Shown: positions 46,229-56,090, counted from the first letter of the stretch. The stretch is DNA of 64,000 bases from Cytospora piceicola (GCA_023375675.1 JALQBC010000082.1:1-64000), one strand, 5' to 3'. Notes: generated by a model from the letters alone, not told the origin. Numbers and translations: made by a program.

Positions 46229-46365
46229 TATTATAAAATAATAAATCTAGCTATTACGTTAAAAGATAAGGTAGCTTAAGTAGGTTTAAAGCTTTATTTA
46301 CAGTTGTTTATATAAAGAACCTACTTTCTATACTGCTTATATAAGGTTTTAAGCAGTATATAATA
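46229..46365 (-). mobile_element. Solo LTR of the same TRIM family
   Basis: A 137-bp sequence in reverse orientation matches the 143-bp LTRs end to end (starting TATTATATACTGC and ending ...TATAATA on the minus strand). It is flanked by a perfect 5-bp duplication GTTAT (46224-46228 and 46366-46370), inside the 3' block of copy G. Solo LTRs arise by recombination between the LTRs of a full element, which supports the TRIM reading. Confidence 0.8.
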
Positions 46366-46434
46366 GTTATTAAGTTTTCGATCTTTTTTAATAAAAGGCC
46401 TTCTCGGTAGGCGGTCTTACTGCTATTCTTTAGT

Positions 46435-47140
46435 TTCTTTTAAAAAGCACCTTATATATATTAGCTTAAAACTTAAACTATTATTTTAGTTAAAAAGCAT
46501 TTTATAATATAATAAAAAACTAGATATTTATAATATTATAAAGTCTTTTAAAGTTTATAATACCTTTTAAGTTTCTTTTAATATAAATATATTTTATAAT
46601 ACTTTATAATATATTATTAACGTATATAAAGTTAGTTAGCTATTAAATAACTATAAGTAGTTTTATAATAAATCTACTTATAAATATAGTATTATAGCTT
46701 AACTTAAAGAATAATAACAGCTATTAAAAGGTATAACTATTACTAGGTAATATATAATTACAGTATAGATAGCATTTATTTTCTTTAATAACGCTTAAGA
46801 TAACTTAGTTTTACTAGCTAAAACTACTTAATATACCTTCTATTTCTCTAAATATCTTCTCTATCCTTTCTAAGTAGCTTAAATGATACTTGCTTTAAGT
46901 ACTTACCAGATCCTTAAGTATAGGCCAGCCCTTTATAAGTAACTGTAACTAAAAGTGTAACCTAGAACTAGAACTAGAACTAGAACCGGTAATAGTTTTA
47001 AGTGAATCAGGACGATATAAAGAAGCCTTAGCTGAATACTTACTATATGTAAGCTGACTAACTAACCTCGAGGAAGAGGGTAATAGAAATATATATACGT
47101 ATGGGAATATGATTATCAATTAGCTAACTCGCCTGCCTTT
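46435..47140. other. AT-rich spacer before the F-box/ankyrin gene
   Basis: RIP-like composition to about 46900, then mixed composition with three GAACTA units (CTAGAACTAGAACTAGAACT) around 46963-46982. No gene or known element is recognised. Confidence 0.55.
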
Positions 47141-47240
47141 GTACTTATTCGGACTTCTCGAGTGTTACGCCGTTGTAGGCGAGGACACGAACATACACCT
47201 CATGATGAAACCAAGAGGTGTGAAGGGTATTCCCATCTTC

Positions 47241-49376
47241 TCAAATCAACAACGACCCCCCAACCGAGACCAGCTCGGCAGCCAGGTCGGAGTTCTCGTA
47301 AGCCAGGGCCAGGAGCACAGTCGATGTTGAGCGCAGCCCGTCCTCGGCCTCGGCCTCGTCATATTGTTCCGCCTCTACAAGCGCAGACAGGGCCCCGTCC
47401 AGATCTCGCTGTAGCAGGTCGAGGTGCTTGCAATGGAATGCCTCCTCCACCCTTACGGCGCGCCGGAATTTTGCAGCCGTTACCGCTGTGGTCTCCTGTG
47501 ACGTGTCGCCATTGTGACTGTCGTCATCATCATCATTGGTGTCTTGTTCTTCGTCTTCTTCCTGGCAAGGCGGGCGTCCGAGAAGAGAGAGCGCGTCCCA
47601 GTAGCGTATCTGGTGGCGTCGCAGAAAGGCCGCTGGGGCATGGCGCCAAGGGCTGGTGAGGCACGGCCTTGTGATGGCACGAGGAGGCGGGAGTGATCTG
47701 ACACAAGCAGAAGAAGCAGTGAGTCCATCCTGTGCCGCTTTGCCCCGATTCTGCTGTCCTTCTTCTTCCTCTTTTCCTCGTCTTTGTTTCTGTTTGGTTT
47801 CCTCCTCCACCACCACCACCACCTTCTCAGTCTCACGGGCCCTTGCAGAGATCTCGCGTTGGCCGTCTTGGATATATCGCAGGTATTCGATGATGGTAGC
47901 GCTGCCTGGGTTGGGATCTGCACCCAGTGACACGAGGGCTCGCATGAGGCGTCGGTGGTCCGGGGTGGCGGTGGGTTGTAGCTGCTCGTGAGGAGGCCCC
48001 ATGTTGATAAGTGATGATGGTGTTGGTGTTGGTATTGTTGCCTCTGCCGATGACGGGCTGGGCCGTTGCGTCGACAGGGAAATGTAGTGGAGCGCAAAGC
48101 GGCCTTCCCCATCGGGCCAGTCCCAGAAGACACGGTTCCGCCGCCGCGGCCGCCATGCCTCGTCTCTGTCCTTCTCCTCCTCCTTGCACCACTCGACAAG
48201 CCACTCGGCCAGGTCCACCATATTGTTCGCGGCGATCATGTGCAGGGCAGTGACTCCAGCGGCAGCCGAGCTTGTCGGCGAGATGGGGACGGACCATGTA
48301 GCACCGGCGGCGATGAGTTGCCTCGCCACGGCGGAGTGGCGGTGGGCGACGGCAAGCATCAGCGGGGAGGCGTCGGGCCAATCGCCGCGGAGAGGATCCG
48401 AGACCATGCCAGGGGCGCGGCCGAGGCCCATGGCGGAGCGCACGAGGGCGGGCATATGGCGCGAAGGGCAGAGGCATGCCAGAGGAGCCGGGGCATCGAG
48501 GGCCTCCTGGACGTGTGGCAAAGTAAGTAGGTAGTGGTCTGTCGTGGTCGAAGCCGTTGTTGTGCATGTAGATGCGACGGTGCCAGGGAAGACGGATTGC
48601 AGAGGGGCAGGAAGGGGGTTCTGTCGGAAGAGGAGAGAGTTGGTGTTGTTGGCGTTGTTGGTGCTGTTGTTGTCCGGATCGAGAAGGCAGAGAAGCAGAG
48701 AGACGAGGTTAGCATGGCCGTTCTGGGAGGCTGTGTGGAGGGCGGTAGTAAAGACGGTCGAGAAGGCAGGCGGCAGCAAGTCTGGACGGGAATGGAGATG
48801 GAGGATGTCGCTGACGTCGGGCCAGAAGGAGGACCAGTGGGACACAGGACAGTTGGTAGTTATACGGAAGCGGGTGGTCAGGTAAGCCTGACGAACGTAT
48901 AACAGTGGCAGCGGCGGCGGCGACGACGACGTCGATAATGATGATGATGATGATGATACTGATGCTGAGGTAGCGAGGCCGGTAGCAGCGTCGGCGAGCC
49001 GCTGGACGAGGAGAACGTTGCCGGTCGCACAGGCAAGGAGGAGGTGGCAGCGGGGAGCTGGAGCTGGAGATGTCGACGTGGCCGGAGGAGGACGGGGAAG
49101 AGGGAGGAATGAGAGGTCGGCTGGGGTCACAGCACAGTCGTGCATATCGAGTAGGACGGCGGAACGGTCGAGGAAAGGTGTGGCGAGACGGTAGAGTTTC
49201 CTACACGAGAGGACAAGAGAGTACAGTGTGTAAATCACTGGTGCTGGTGCTGCCGGCGGCAGCATGTATCGGAGGATGGCCAAGAGCAGCTCTTCTGGGA
49301 GGTCACACAGGGAAGAAGGAGGAGGAGGAGGAGGAGGAGGAGAGGACATGGTGGCAGGTGATGTGAGCCGTTGCAT
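47241..49376 (-). CDS. F-box and ankyrin-repeat protein, 711 aa
   Basis: A single uninterrupted 711-codon frame. After a Pro run (residues ~12-19, encoded by a GGA-type microsatellite), residues ~22-75 form an F-box-like region (LCDLPEELLLAILRYML ... LVLSCRKLYRLATPFLDRSA). F-box proteins usually bind Skp1 in SCF ubiquitin ligases. Ankyrin-type segments follow: HLLLACATGNVLLVQRLADA, TALHTASQNGHANLVSLLL, SPLMLAVAHRHSAVARQLIA, VTALHMIAANNMVDLAEWLV, and near residue 470-500 RRLMRALVSLGADPNPG. The C-terminal end again looks ankyrin-like (LALAYENSDLAAELVSVGGS). A second Met at residue 10 could also be the start. A role in substrate recruitment is inferred from the architecture only. No lesions are seen, unlike the ankyrin relic at 2-3 kb. 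Confidence 0.85.
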   Translation of the reverse strand: MQRLTSPATMSSPPPPPPPPSSLCDLPEELLLAILRYMLPPAAPAPVIYTLYSLVLSCRKLYRLATPFLDRSAVLLDMHDCAVTPADLSFLPLPRPPPATSTSPAPAPRCHLLLACATGNVLLVQRLADAATGLATSASVSSSSSSLSTSSSPPPLPLLYVRQAYLTTRFRITTNCPVSHWSSFWPDVSDILHLHSRPDLLPPAFSTVFTTALHTASQNGHANLVSLLLCLLDPDNNSTNNANNTNSLLFRQNPLPAPLQSVFPGTVASTCTTTASTTTDHYLLTLPHVQEALDAPAPLACLCPSRHMPALVRSAMGLGRAPGMVSDPLRGDWPDASPLMLAVAHRHSAVARQLIAAGATWSVPISPTSSAAAGVTALHMIAANNMVDLAEWLVEWCKEEEKDRDEAWRPRRRNRVFWDWPDGEGRFALHYISLSTQRPSPSSAEATIPTPTPSSLINMGPPHEQLQPTATPDHRRLMRALVSLGADPNPGSATIIEYLRYIQDGQREISARARETEKVVVVVEEETKQKQRRGKEEEEGQQNRGKAAQDGLTASSACVRSLPPPRAITRPCLTSPWRHAPAAFLRRHQIRYWDALSLLGRPPCQEEDEEQDTNDDDDDSHNGDTSQETTAVTAAKFRRAVRVEEAFHCKHLDLLQRDLDGALSALVEAEQYDEAEAEDGLRSTSTVLLALAYENSDLAAELVSVGGSLLI

Positions 49377-50404
49377 CTCTAGTGTTTAATTCAGACTTTT
49401 GATGTCGCTGATGGTTATGGTTGTGGCGATGTTGCCGAGGGTGCGACAAGACGAGACGTGACGAGACGTGACGAGACGAGACCAGAAGGAAGGGTTGGAA
49501 AAGAAAGGAGGAGGAGTACGAGTGGGCCTTTTACTTGGGACGGTACTATCACGGTCACTGTTACGGTCACTGTTACGGTCACTGTCACTGTCACTACTCC
49601 GTTACCACTTCGTTACCGCTTCGTCACCGTTATCGTTACCGTTACCGTTTTCAAGCAACCACACACATGAAAAATGTACCTACATATACACCGCCTGCAC
49701 AATAAATTGTTGTCAGTCTGCTTGCAGTCAGAATATTAATCCAACCTTGGTGCCTACTTGTTTGCACATGAGCTGATTATCAAGTAAGTGAGTATGTATG
49801 TATGTATGTATGTATGTATGTATGTACCTAGGTATGTATGTATTCCACATCATCCACAGCACAGCACGCCGTCCCGCCCATGTATACTTAAGAACCTGGG
49901 CATGTACAATTGACAGTCCCGGAATATCCTGATTTGCTTCCGGAACACCTCTGAATAACCTGGAACTTCGCCGGAGAAACTATCCCGGTTGTGTGATTGG
50001 ACGAGGCGATTTGGAGAAGGAGGTAGCATGTACCTGACCTGGACAACACTCATAAACGGGCCGTCGCTGGTCGCTGACGGTCCGTCAGAATGCGTCCGTA
50101 CCTAAGTAGTTTTTTAGCATACTAGACAGTGACCAGGAAGGAAGGAACGAAGGTTTGGTCGAAGGAAAAAGAGAAAGAGCATGAGTAAGAGCAAAACCCG
50201 TGACCAAACCAAATTGATGTGTGAGCCCGCATTTCGTCCCAGTCTTCGTATGTTCGTTCGTATGTTCGTTCGTATGTTCGTATGCTCGTCTTCAGGTATA
50301 TTCGTCTTCAAGTGCATGCATCAACATCAACATCATCGTCACCCTCCTCGCCGTCCGTCCTTTGGTACCAGTACCAGTACCAGTACCACCAGACCGTCAC
50401 CAAG
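49377..50404. other. Divergent intergenic region between two intact genes
   Basis: Holds several tandem repeats: GAGACGTGAC-type units at 49451-49480, GTTACGGTCACT-type 12-mers at about 49550-49655, (TATG)n at 49793-49828, and TTCGTATG units at 50246-50282. It should contain the 5' regions of both flanking genes, which point away from each other. No further gene is recognised. Confidence 0.6.
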
Positions 50405-51242
50405 ATGCCCGCTCCCGTACGTATATATATGCATACCAATACCTCCTCCTCTATCCCTCTTTTACCGGTCTGTCTGTCTGTCTGTCTGTCTGCCTGTCTG
50501 TCTGCCTTGTCTGTCTGTCTGTCTGTCTAGGGCATATGACATATCCACCTTTGGTGTTATGCCATATAGCAGCCAGCCATCTATCCAGACAGACAGATAG
50601 ATAGACGTGCCCTGTATATATGTACATATACACTTCCGGAGACCACACACAGAGAGAGATAGTAGAGAAACCTAGCAGGTAAACATGCCCGTGGATCATC
50701 AGTAACTAACCCATATCCATATGCTTCACCATCACCACAGAACTTTACTTCCAACTACCCCCTCGCCGCCCACCAGACCGCCCACAATGTGGGCAACTAC
50801 ATCTCCACCACCGTCGCCCCTGCCGCAGCCGCAGCCGCCAACCGTCGTGCCGCCTCCCGCGCCGCCGCCATCCTCCAGTCCAGCCTCCGCCACGGCGCCG
50901 CCAATGTCACCTCGGAGCTCTCCGCCCGTGCCCTCGTCACCCCCGCCGACTCCCGCCTCGCCTCCCAGATCCACGCCCTCCGGGAGCTCTTCTCCCCGGA
51001 ACTTGCCGACTTCTGCCCGGCCGACTGCTACCCGCGCCTCACCGACGGCATGCCGGCCGCCGACCTCGTCCGCGGCATGTTGCACATGGCTAGGGCCCTC
51101 TTTGCCGACGGCCGCCGCCCTGCCAGCCTCTGGGCCCATGGTGGCATCATGCGCCGCGCCCTCGCCTCCCAGGGAGGCGGCCCCCTGACCAGGAACGTCG
51201 TCACGAGGGCGAAGGAGCTCTTCAAGGCCGAGGAGTCGGCAA

Positions 51243-51305
<63 letters not shown>

Positions 51306-52004
51306 AGGAAGAAGAGGAAGAAGAGGAAGAGAGACCCCGCGCCGACGACTACCAGAACGTAAGTATCTTCTTGTCGAGTCCGGTCTTGTCGTGGCAGCCT
51401 GGAGAAAGCATCAGTACTAACCACACACACATATATACAGGACGACGGGCAGGAATTCGAGGCTGGTGATGAAGGAATGGGTTTCCAATCCGACCACCCT
51501 ACGCCGACACCCCGCCCCTCCTCGCCTTTACCCCATCGGCCCTCCTCTGCACCCCATGGTGCCGACGGCAATGATGACCCCTTCTCTTCCCCGGCCCAGA
51601 CACCGTCACCGTCACCGTCACCGCAGCAGCCACAGCCACAGCCACAATCACAGCCACAGCCACAGCAGCCTCAACGCCGGAGGGCTGCGGTGGCCCAGCC
51701 TCGTTCTCGTCCCCGTCCCTTGCGGACCGAGGCCGAGCTCGCCCGGGAGCTCGAGACCGCCCTCGCCAGGGAGGCCCGCCGCCTGCTCCGCTCCCGTTCC
51801 CGCGCCCTCCTCGACCGGTACGACGCGACGGTGGACGACGTGGCCGCCGCAGCCGCAGCAGCTGGTGCCGCCGCCGGTGTGCGCGCCCTGCTGGGCCTCG
51901 ATGATTATGATGAGGAAGAGGAGGAGGAGGAGGACCGGCGTCCCGTTAAGCGCGGCCGGCTGATCGACGTCGTATCTGATGACGACGACGAATTAGCTGC
52001 GTAA
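50405..52004 (+). CDS. Hypothetical protein, three exons, 397 aa, with (Ala-Gln)n and acidic tracts
   Basis: Proposed exons are 50405-50416 (MPAP), 50741-51358 and 51441-52004. Intron 1 (324 bp) has donor GTACGT, branch-like CTAAC about 35 bp before acceptor CACAG, and a (TGTC)n microsatellite inside. Intron 2 (82 bp) has GTAAGT, TACTAAC and ACAG; it joins DDYQN to DDGQEFEAGDEG in frame. Exon 2 encodes NFTSNYPLAAHQTAHNVG, a helical region (residues ~45-150; LRELFSPELADFCPADCYPR), then an Ala-Gln repeat (GCACAG units at 51246-51304) and a Glu run. Exon 3 has Pro/Gln repeats, a basic helix (TEAELARELETALAREARRL), a nuclear-signal-like RRPVKRGRL and an acidic end. No family is recognised; nuclear localisation is a guess. 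The tiny first exon is the least certain part. Confidence 0.65.
50462..50528. repeat. (TGTC)n microsatellite inside intron 1
   Basis: About 16 units of TGTC with two interruptions (GCC). It keeps several frames open and creates artificial Cys/Val/Leu/Ser peptides, but lies between a good donor and acceptor. Confidence 0.85.
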
Positions 52005-52826
52005 CTTGGGACAGTACCTGGGCTTGGGAACCCGGGGGACTCGCAGCACCCCGAAGCTCCTAGGGCGACAGAATTTCAATCAAAAAAAAGTGGACGAAGA
52101 AGGATGACACTATGAAAAGGCACGTCGAACTCCTTTTTCATTTAGTCTTCTTTTCTTTTCCTTATTTTTTCCCCTCGGACTCTGCGGCCTCCACGTGGCG
52201 TCGCCTGGTAGACCTTTCTGCTCAGAATTAGGACAACAATTGCTGTGGTAAGTGAAAACAAAAAGGCAGCAAGAGTTAGAACTCGATGTCCATGTCTATG
52301 TCATTGCCGAAAGGCCTGACTTTACCTGAGCAGAAAGGGCCAGCAGCAGAGACGGGGTTTTTTTTTCCCTTTCTTTGTCCTTCTCTTCCACTTCTCCTCC
52401 ACTTCTCCCACTTTCTTTCTGTCTTTTTTTGTTCGTTCTCACCTGGAAATTACCCATATAAGTCAGTTTGTTCCAGAGGGCCCATTGTTTCGCGTATTTC
52501 CTCGAGGGATCACGCACCAAGCATTACCAATCAATACCAAACATATCGTCTGAAGCAGTGCTGCGACCGTAACTTAGAGCTCTGATGTGTCTGGTATCAG
52601 CGAACTTGAGTTATAGTGCTTGAGGGTGGGTATCGCTGCACACCACCAGTAGCCCATGCTTCCACCCTGCCCGCCTAGCCACATTATAATACCTTGTCGC
52701 CGGCACTGTTGGCATCTTTCCGTCTTCCAGACATAGCGCAACAGATCTTCCTATATCGACACTATCGGACTTAGATTCGGTATTCAATCTTGCTGTCACT
52801 TCTCAGCGTATAATGATAAGTAAGAT
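52005..52826. other. Downstream intergenic region, no gene
   Basis: T-rich tracts (for example around 52140-52175 and 52365-52430) are compatible with 3' untranslated and terminator sequence of the upstream gene. No supported frame. Confidence 0.55.
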
Positions 52827-52831
52827 GTTGC

Positions 52832-53082
52832 AAAAGTCGTGGACACGCTGAAAAGTCGTGGACACATTAAAAAGTCGTGGACACACTAAAAAGTCGTGGA
52901 CACACTAAAAAGTCGTGGACACACTAAAAAGTCGTGGACACACTAAAAAGTCGTGGACACGCTGAAAAGTCGTGGACACGCTGAAAAGTCGTAGACACGC
53001 TGAAAAGTCGTGGACACGCTGAAAAGTCGTGGACACACTAAAAGTCGTGGACACATTAAAAAGTCGTGGACACACTAAGTAT
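52832..53082. repeat. Minisatellite, ~18-bp unit AAAAGTCGTGGACACACT
   Basis: About 14 head-to-tail copies of AAAAGTCGTGGACACACT with variants CGCTG and ATTAA. It is the most homogeneous of the three related arrays (others at 3.7 and 9.1 kb). It ends about 230 bp before the virus-like block. The minus-strand 76-codon frame inside it is a repeat artefact. Confidence 0.92.
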
Positions 53083-53313
53083 ATATACCAGCCGCGACCC
53101 TCAGCCCTCCGTGTAAGAGGTGGATTAAGGTGCACACATACACCGCTAATATAAACTTAGCAGGCAGCTACGTTAACCTGTAAGGTACGCATAGGTTCTA
53201 AACCAGATGTCGGTTAAGAGTTCGGCGTTCATGCTTAAAACTACTACGAATACCCCTGGTACTTCAGCGCTACTAAGCAACGCTTTAACAACATCACAAA
53301 CAACAGGCGAACC

Positions 53314-54035
53314 ATGTCGATCAACTGTGTCAAGCAGACCATTACCAACGCCTGCGGGCACGTCTCGATATCCTTATACAAGGCCTGCAACAACCACCTC
53401 TTGAACAGCGAACAGTACGGCAAGTGCTACAGGCAAAGCGTGGACACTACAGAGGTGAGCATCTCAATCAGCATCGGGAACGACTTCTGTAACAGAGGGT
53501 GTGAGGCCATAATGCTGGGGTGAATGTGCTGCAAATGCGTGTTCAAGCACGCGAAAGGGTTCAAGAACTGCTACAAGGGCCTGGTAGTCGACGAGTGCAT
53601 CAACGGCGATATACACATGTTCTGCGACAGGTGCCTGACGAAGCACGAGGACGTGACGTGCGACAGCAACATGGATCTATCCGGGTTGGTCAAGAAGATC
53701 AACAAGGATGGCGGCATCATTGCCACCAGAGGTTGAGGTCCAGGACCACGATCATGCACATGTAGTTCTGACGCAGGCGCCGAGGATATCCACGAGCATA
53801 CGACGACCACCATGACCACCAGGGTCGAGGCCACAACCGACATCGTCTTGTGCATCATCGAGAATAACCTGATAGACTCGCTGGACCAGTTGAGCATCAA
53901 CACCGGGTCCATCAGGTCCATCTATTGTCCCGAACAAGTACAGTGAGTTGTACCTGTTCGAGCCAATCGTCGCATCCGCGAGGTGGTGACCAACTACAAC
54001 ATCGGCTGCATGTACCTGGTCATGGTTTTGATCGA
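53314..54035 (+). pseudogene. Cys-rich, possibly virus-derived reading frame with in-frame TGA codons
   Basis: The frame starting at ATG 53314 stays coding-like for 210 codons but contains TGA at 53521-53523 and 53734-53736, then ends at TGA 53944-53946. Coding character may continue in shifted frames to about 54035 (YNIGCMYLVMVLIES). The first part has spaced Cys/His (NACGHVSISLYKACNNH); the second opens MCCKCVFKHAKGFKNCY and has MFCDRCLTKHEDVTCD, a zinc-finger-like arrangement. The third is hydrophilic and ends with a helical segment (ENNLIDSLDQLSI). Codon style (C/G-ending codons, frequent ATA and AGG) resembles the adjoining polymerase relic, so a shared viral origin is inferred. It could instead be two or three short genes. 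No family is recognised. Confidence 0.5.
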
Positions 54036-54036
54036 G

Positions 54037-55850
54037 TCACGACCACATGCACATCAAACCTATACTAGCGGTCTTCACCTTCCTTCTGAACATCATGTCG
54101 CATGAGAACAGCAGAGGCTCGACGCTTCTCAAGTTCGCGGCCTCGAAGATGGTGGATATCGAGTTGGTCACTTTCTTTAAAACCCAAGACTTGTTGTCTA
54201 CATTGGTGACCGTTATCCCTAGGCCGACTATGACGCTGATGTAGTCCCCGCCCGCCGAGTTGTACTTGTAGTGAGGCTGGCAGTTGAACTTGGTCTCAAA
54301 CATCGTCATGGTCGGTGGGATCTTGCCGGTTGTCATGGATGACATGACTGCCCAAGAAGATCGTCACTGACCTCTTCTTAACCCCAATCGGATTGTTTTT
54401 GTTGATCATGGCCAAGACATTCTTCGTCACGTACTTCGCGATGGGGAGCGTGTCTCTCTTTACAGGCGACATCCCCATGGTCTCGACGATACCATCCGAA
54501 TCCACGGTCGAGTACTTCTTCTTGGTGGTGATCAGCATGTGTCCGTAGTTGCCCTTCATGTCGGCTTTCACGTTCACGAACGGGGTGTTCTTTATACTCT
54601 CGTCGATTAACGACTTCAACTTTCGACCCGTCTTGTCGCACGCCTCTTTAGTCTTGCCACCTACCCAGGAGAAGATCGAGTCTGTGTCGCCGTATACAAC
54701 CCTGTACCCGTTGGTCTCCGAGACTGATATCATGTTCTTGACGTGGAACCTAGCTGTACACGTGATGGCATCCGCGCACACCTTCGACGACAGGATGCTG
54801 TGTTTGCCCCCAGTCGCGCCGTCGACGCTGACCAAGAGGGTCTTATAGCACTGGCCCAAAATCGTCCATCGACGCCAATCGACGGTGTCGACCCCGTAAT
54901 TTGACGCGGTCGACCTGGCCTTCGACCTCAGGTCTATGAGCATACCGATCATCTCGCCCAGGAGGGTCTCTTCGCCCTGCAGCACGGATATATACGTGCG
55001 CTTGGTCTTTATCACGATGACGTCCGCATTTTACACGACACCACCTACATTAACTTCATGGACACTATCAGGCAGCGGCACGGAGGTCTTCCTGTACAAC
55101 CCCTTGAGCGTGGTGGAGGACACACACCTGTCCACGTAGATCTGCAGGGTTTTCACAAGAGACCTCTACAAGGACTTGCCGTCGAGCATAGCCACACCCT
55201 TGTAGCAGCCCGGGATCGGGGGTACCACAAACCTACCTTCGTACTTGGAGTTGTCGGTCACGGACGAGTTTCTGCTCAGGTCAAGGATCATATCTCTCTT
55301 TAAGCCCTCCGACTGCTGCAGACAGAGCATTATCACCGCGGTGTTGTTAACGATCGCGTCCCACATCGTGCTTCGTGCTACACCGGCGAGGGTGCACAGT
55401 CGCTCGCACATCAACATCTTCTTCGGTAGCTACACGTGCAAGTCAGAGTCCCTGGCGTTGTACTTGACGGTTTTCGTGACATCGGAGTCGTCCGACACGG
55501 GGACCGACATGGTACCGCTATCCATCCTCGGCGGTAGGTCGAGCTTCTCGGACATTTTGGCGAGGGCTAGCGAGGGCCAGTTGCTCGTGGGCTCCGTGTT
55601 GGTGGTGTACATCGAGTCTACGATCATGGTTCCGTTGTCCAACCGCCAGAAGATACCCACACTGGTGTTGCCCAACCTTCTTTCCGAGAACGTCGGTCTG
55701 ATCATCGGGTCCATTGCGCTGGACGCTGCCAAGCACGTGAGGTCGAATTTGAAGCCGTTGTGCGCGTTGACGAAGTCGGGACTCAACCTGTTGATGATGT
55801 CGTATCGATTGGCGCTGGTAACTTGGATTATATAAGGAGGCCATGTAGAG
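54037..55850 (-). pseudogene. Endogenous virus-like family B DNA polymerase, 5'-truncated and inactivated
   Basis: Read on the minus strand, most of the relic lies in one frame. In order there are: an exonuclease II-like block (NAHNGFKFDL, ~55742-55771); exonuclease III-like YNARDSD (~55444-55470); motif A (GCYKGVAMLDGKSL, Asp at 55181-55183); a fingers region with a diverged motif B (KTLLVSVDGATGG); an intact motif C YGDTDS (YGDTD at 54680-54694); and the KKKY thumb-side block (~54511-54529). In-frame stops are TAG 55430-55432, TAG 55166-55168 (at the usual Tyr of motif A), TAA 55031-55033 and TGA 54296-54298. Near 54340 the frame shifts and coding-like sequence continues to 54037. The N-terminus and exonuclease I are missing. 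YGDTDS with this layout is typical of RNA-primed polymerases of large dsDNA viruses (herpesvirus or NCLDV type). The exact virus group cannot be told by eye. Confidence 0.8.
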
Positions 55851-56090
55851 CCTCGAACCCTATCTTGCCTTACCTTACCTCGCATCTCCGTGTGTGCCAG
55901 ACTCTTACTCTTGGTTATCAGGACTCTACGCCGTCGTATACTCCGTATGCTAGCTATCCGTCCATCCCCCGTCCTCATCTTAATTGTTAAGGCACGCCCT
56001 TTGCTGATCATTCAGCGAAGCCCGTAGGTCCCGAGGCGCGAAACGTCGAAGGGGCCTGCGGGCGGAGCGTTCTTAATACCTTTAAAATCG
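55851..56090. other. Junction between the virus-like block and the AT-rich Helitron block
   Basis: Normal composition to about 56080, including CCTTACCTTACCT and a GC-rich segment (GTCCCGAGGCGCG ... GGGGCCTGCGGGCGG, 56025-56070). The composition then changes abruptly. No gene is recognised. The polymerase frame runs on to about 56011, but that part does not resemble a polymerase. Confidence 0.5.

Larger units (their letters stand above)
44786..46434 (+). mobile_element. Composite repeat element, copy G (complete, with nested TRIM and solo LTR)
   Basis: Starts TGCCTTCTGTTAAGAAGG and has the entire 5' block to about 45335 and AAGT/TAGC repeats. A RIP-eroded hairpin follows at about 46134-46218 (TTACTACTTAAAGC ... 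GCTTAAGTAGTA), then the terminus AATAAAAGGCCTTCTCGGTA near 46390-46410, ending at about CTTTAGT. A TRIM sits in its microsatellite and a solo LTR between its hairpin and terminus. Without these it is about 940 bp. Confidence 0.75.

Noticed and set aside
47480..48567. Two long minus-strand frames (239 and 244 codons) inside the F-box/ankyrin gene
   Set aside because: They are other frames of the same GC-rich gene and are Arg/Pro/His-rich without domains.
50732..51571. 279-codon minus-strand frame opposite the 50-52 kb gene
   Set aside because: It crosses both introns and mirrors GC-rich codons; the Cys-Leu run comes from the GCACAG repeat. The plus-strand frame has proper splice sites and a consistent continuation.
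52905..53135. Minus-strand 76-codon repetitive frame
   Set aside because: It is the 18-bp minisatellite read as protein; the unit length is a multiple of three.
53571..53921. Minus-strand 116-codon frame with a hydrophobic stretch
   Set aside because: It overlaps the Cys-rich plus-strand frame, whose composition and Cys spacing look more like real coding; the hydrophobic run is the antisense of Thr/His codons.
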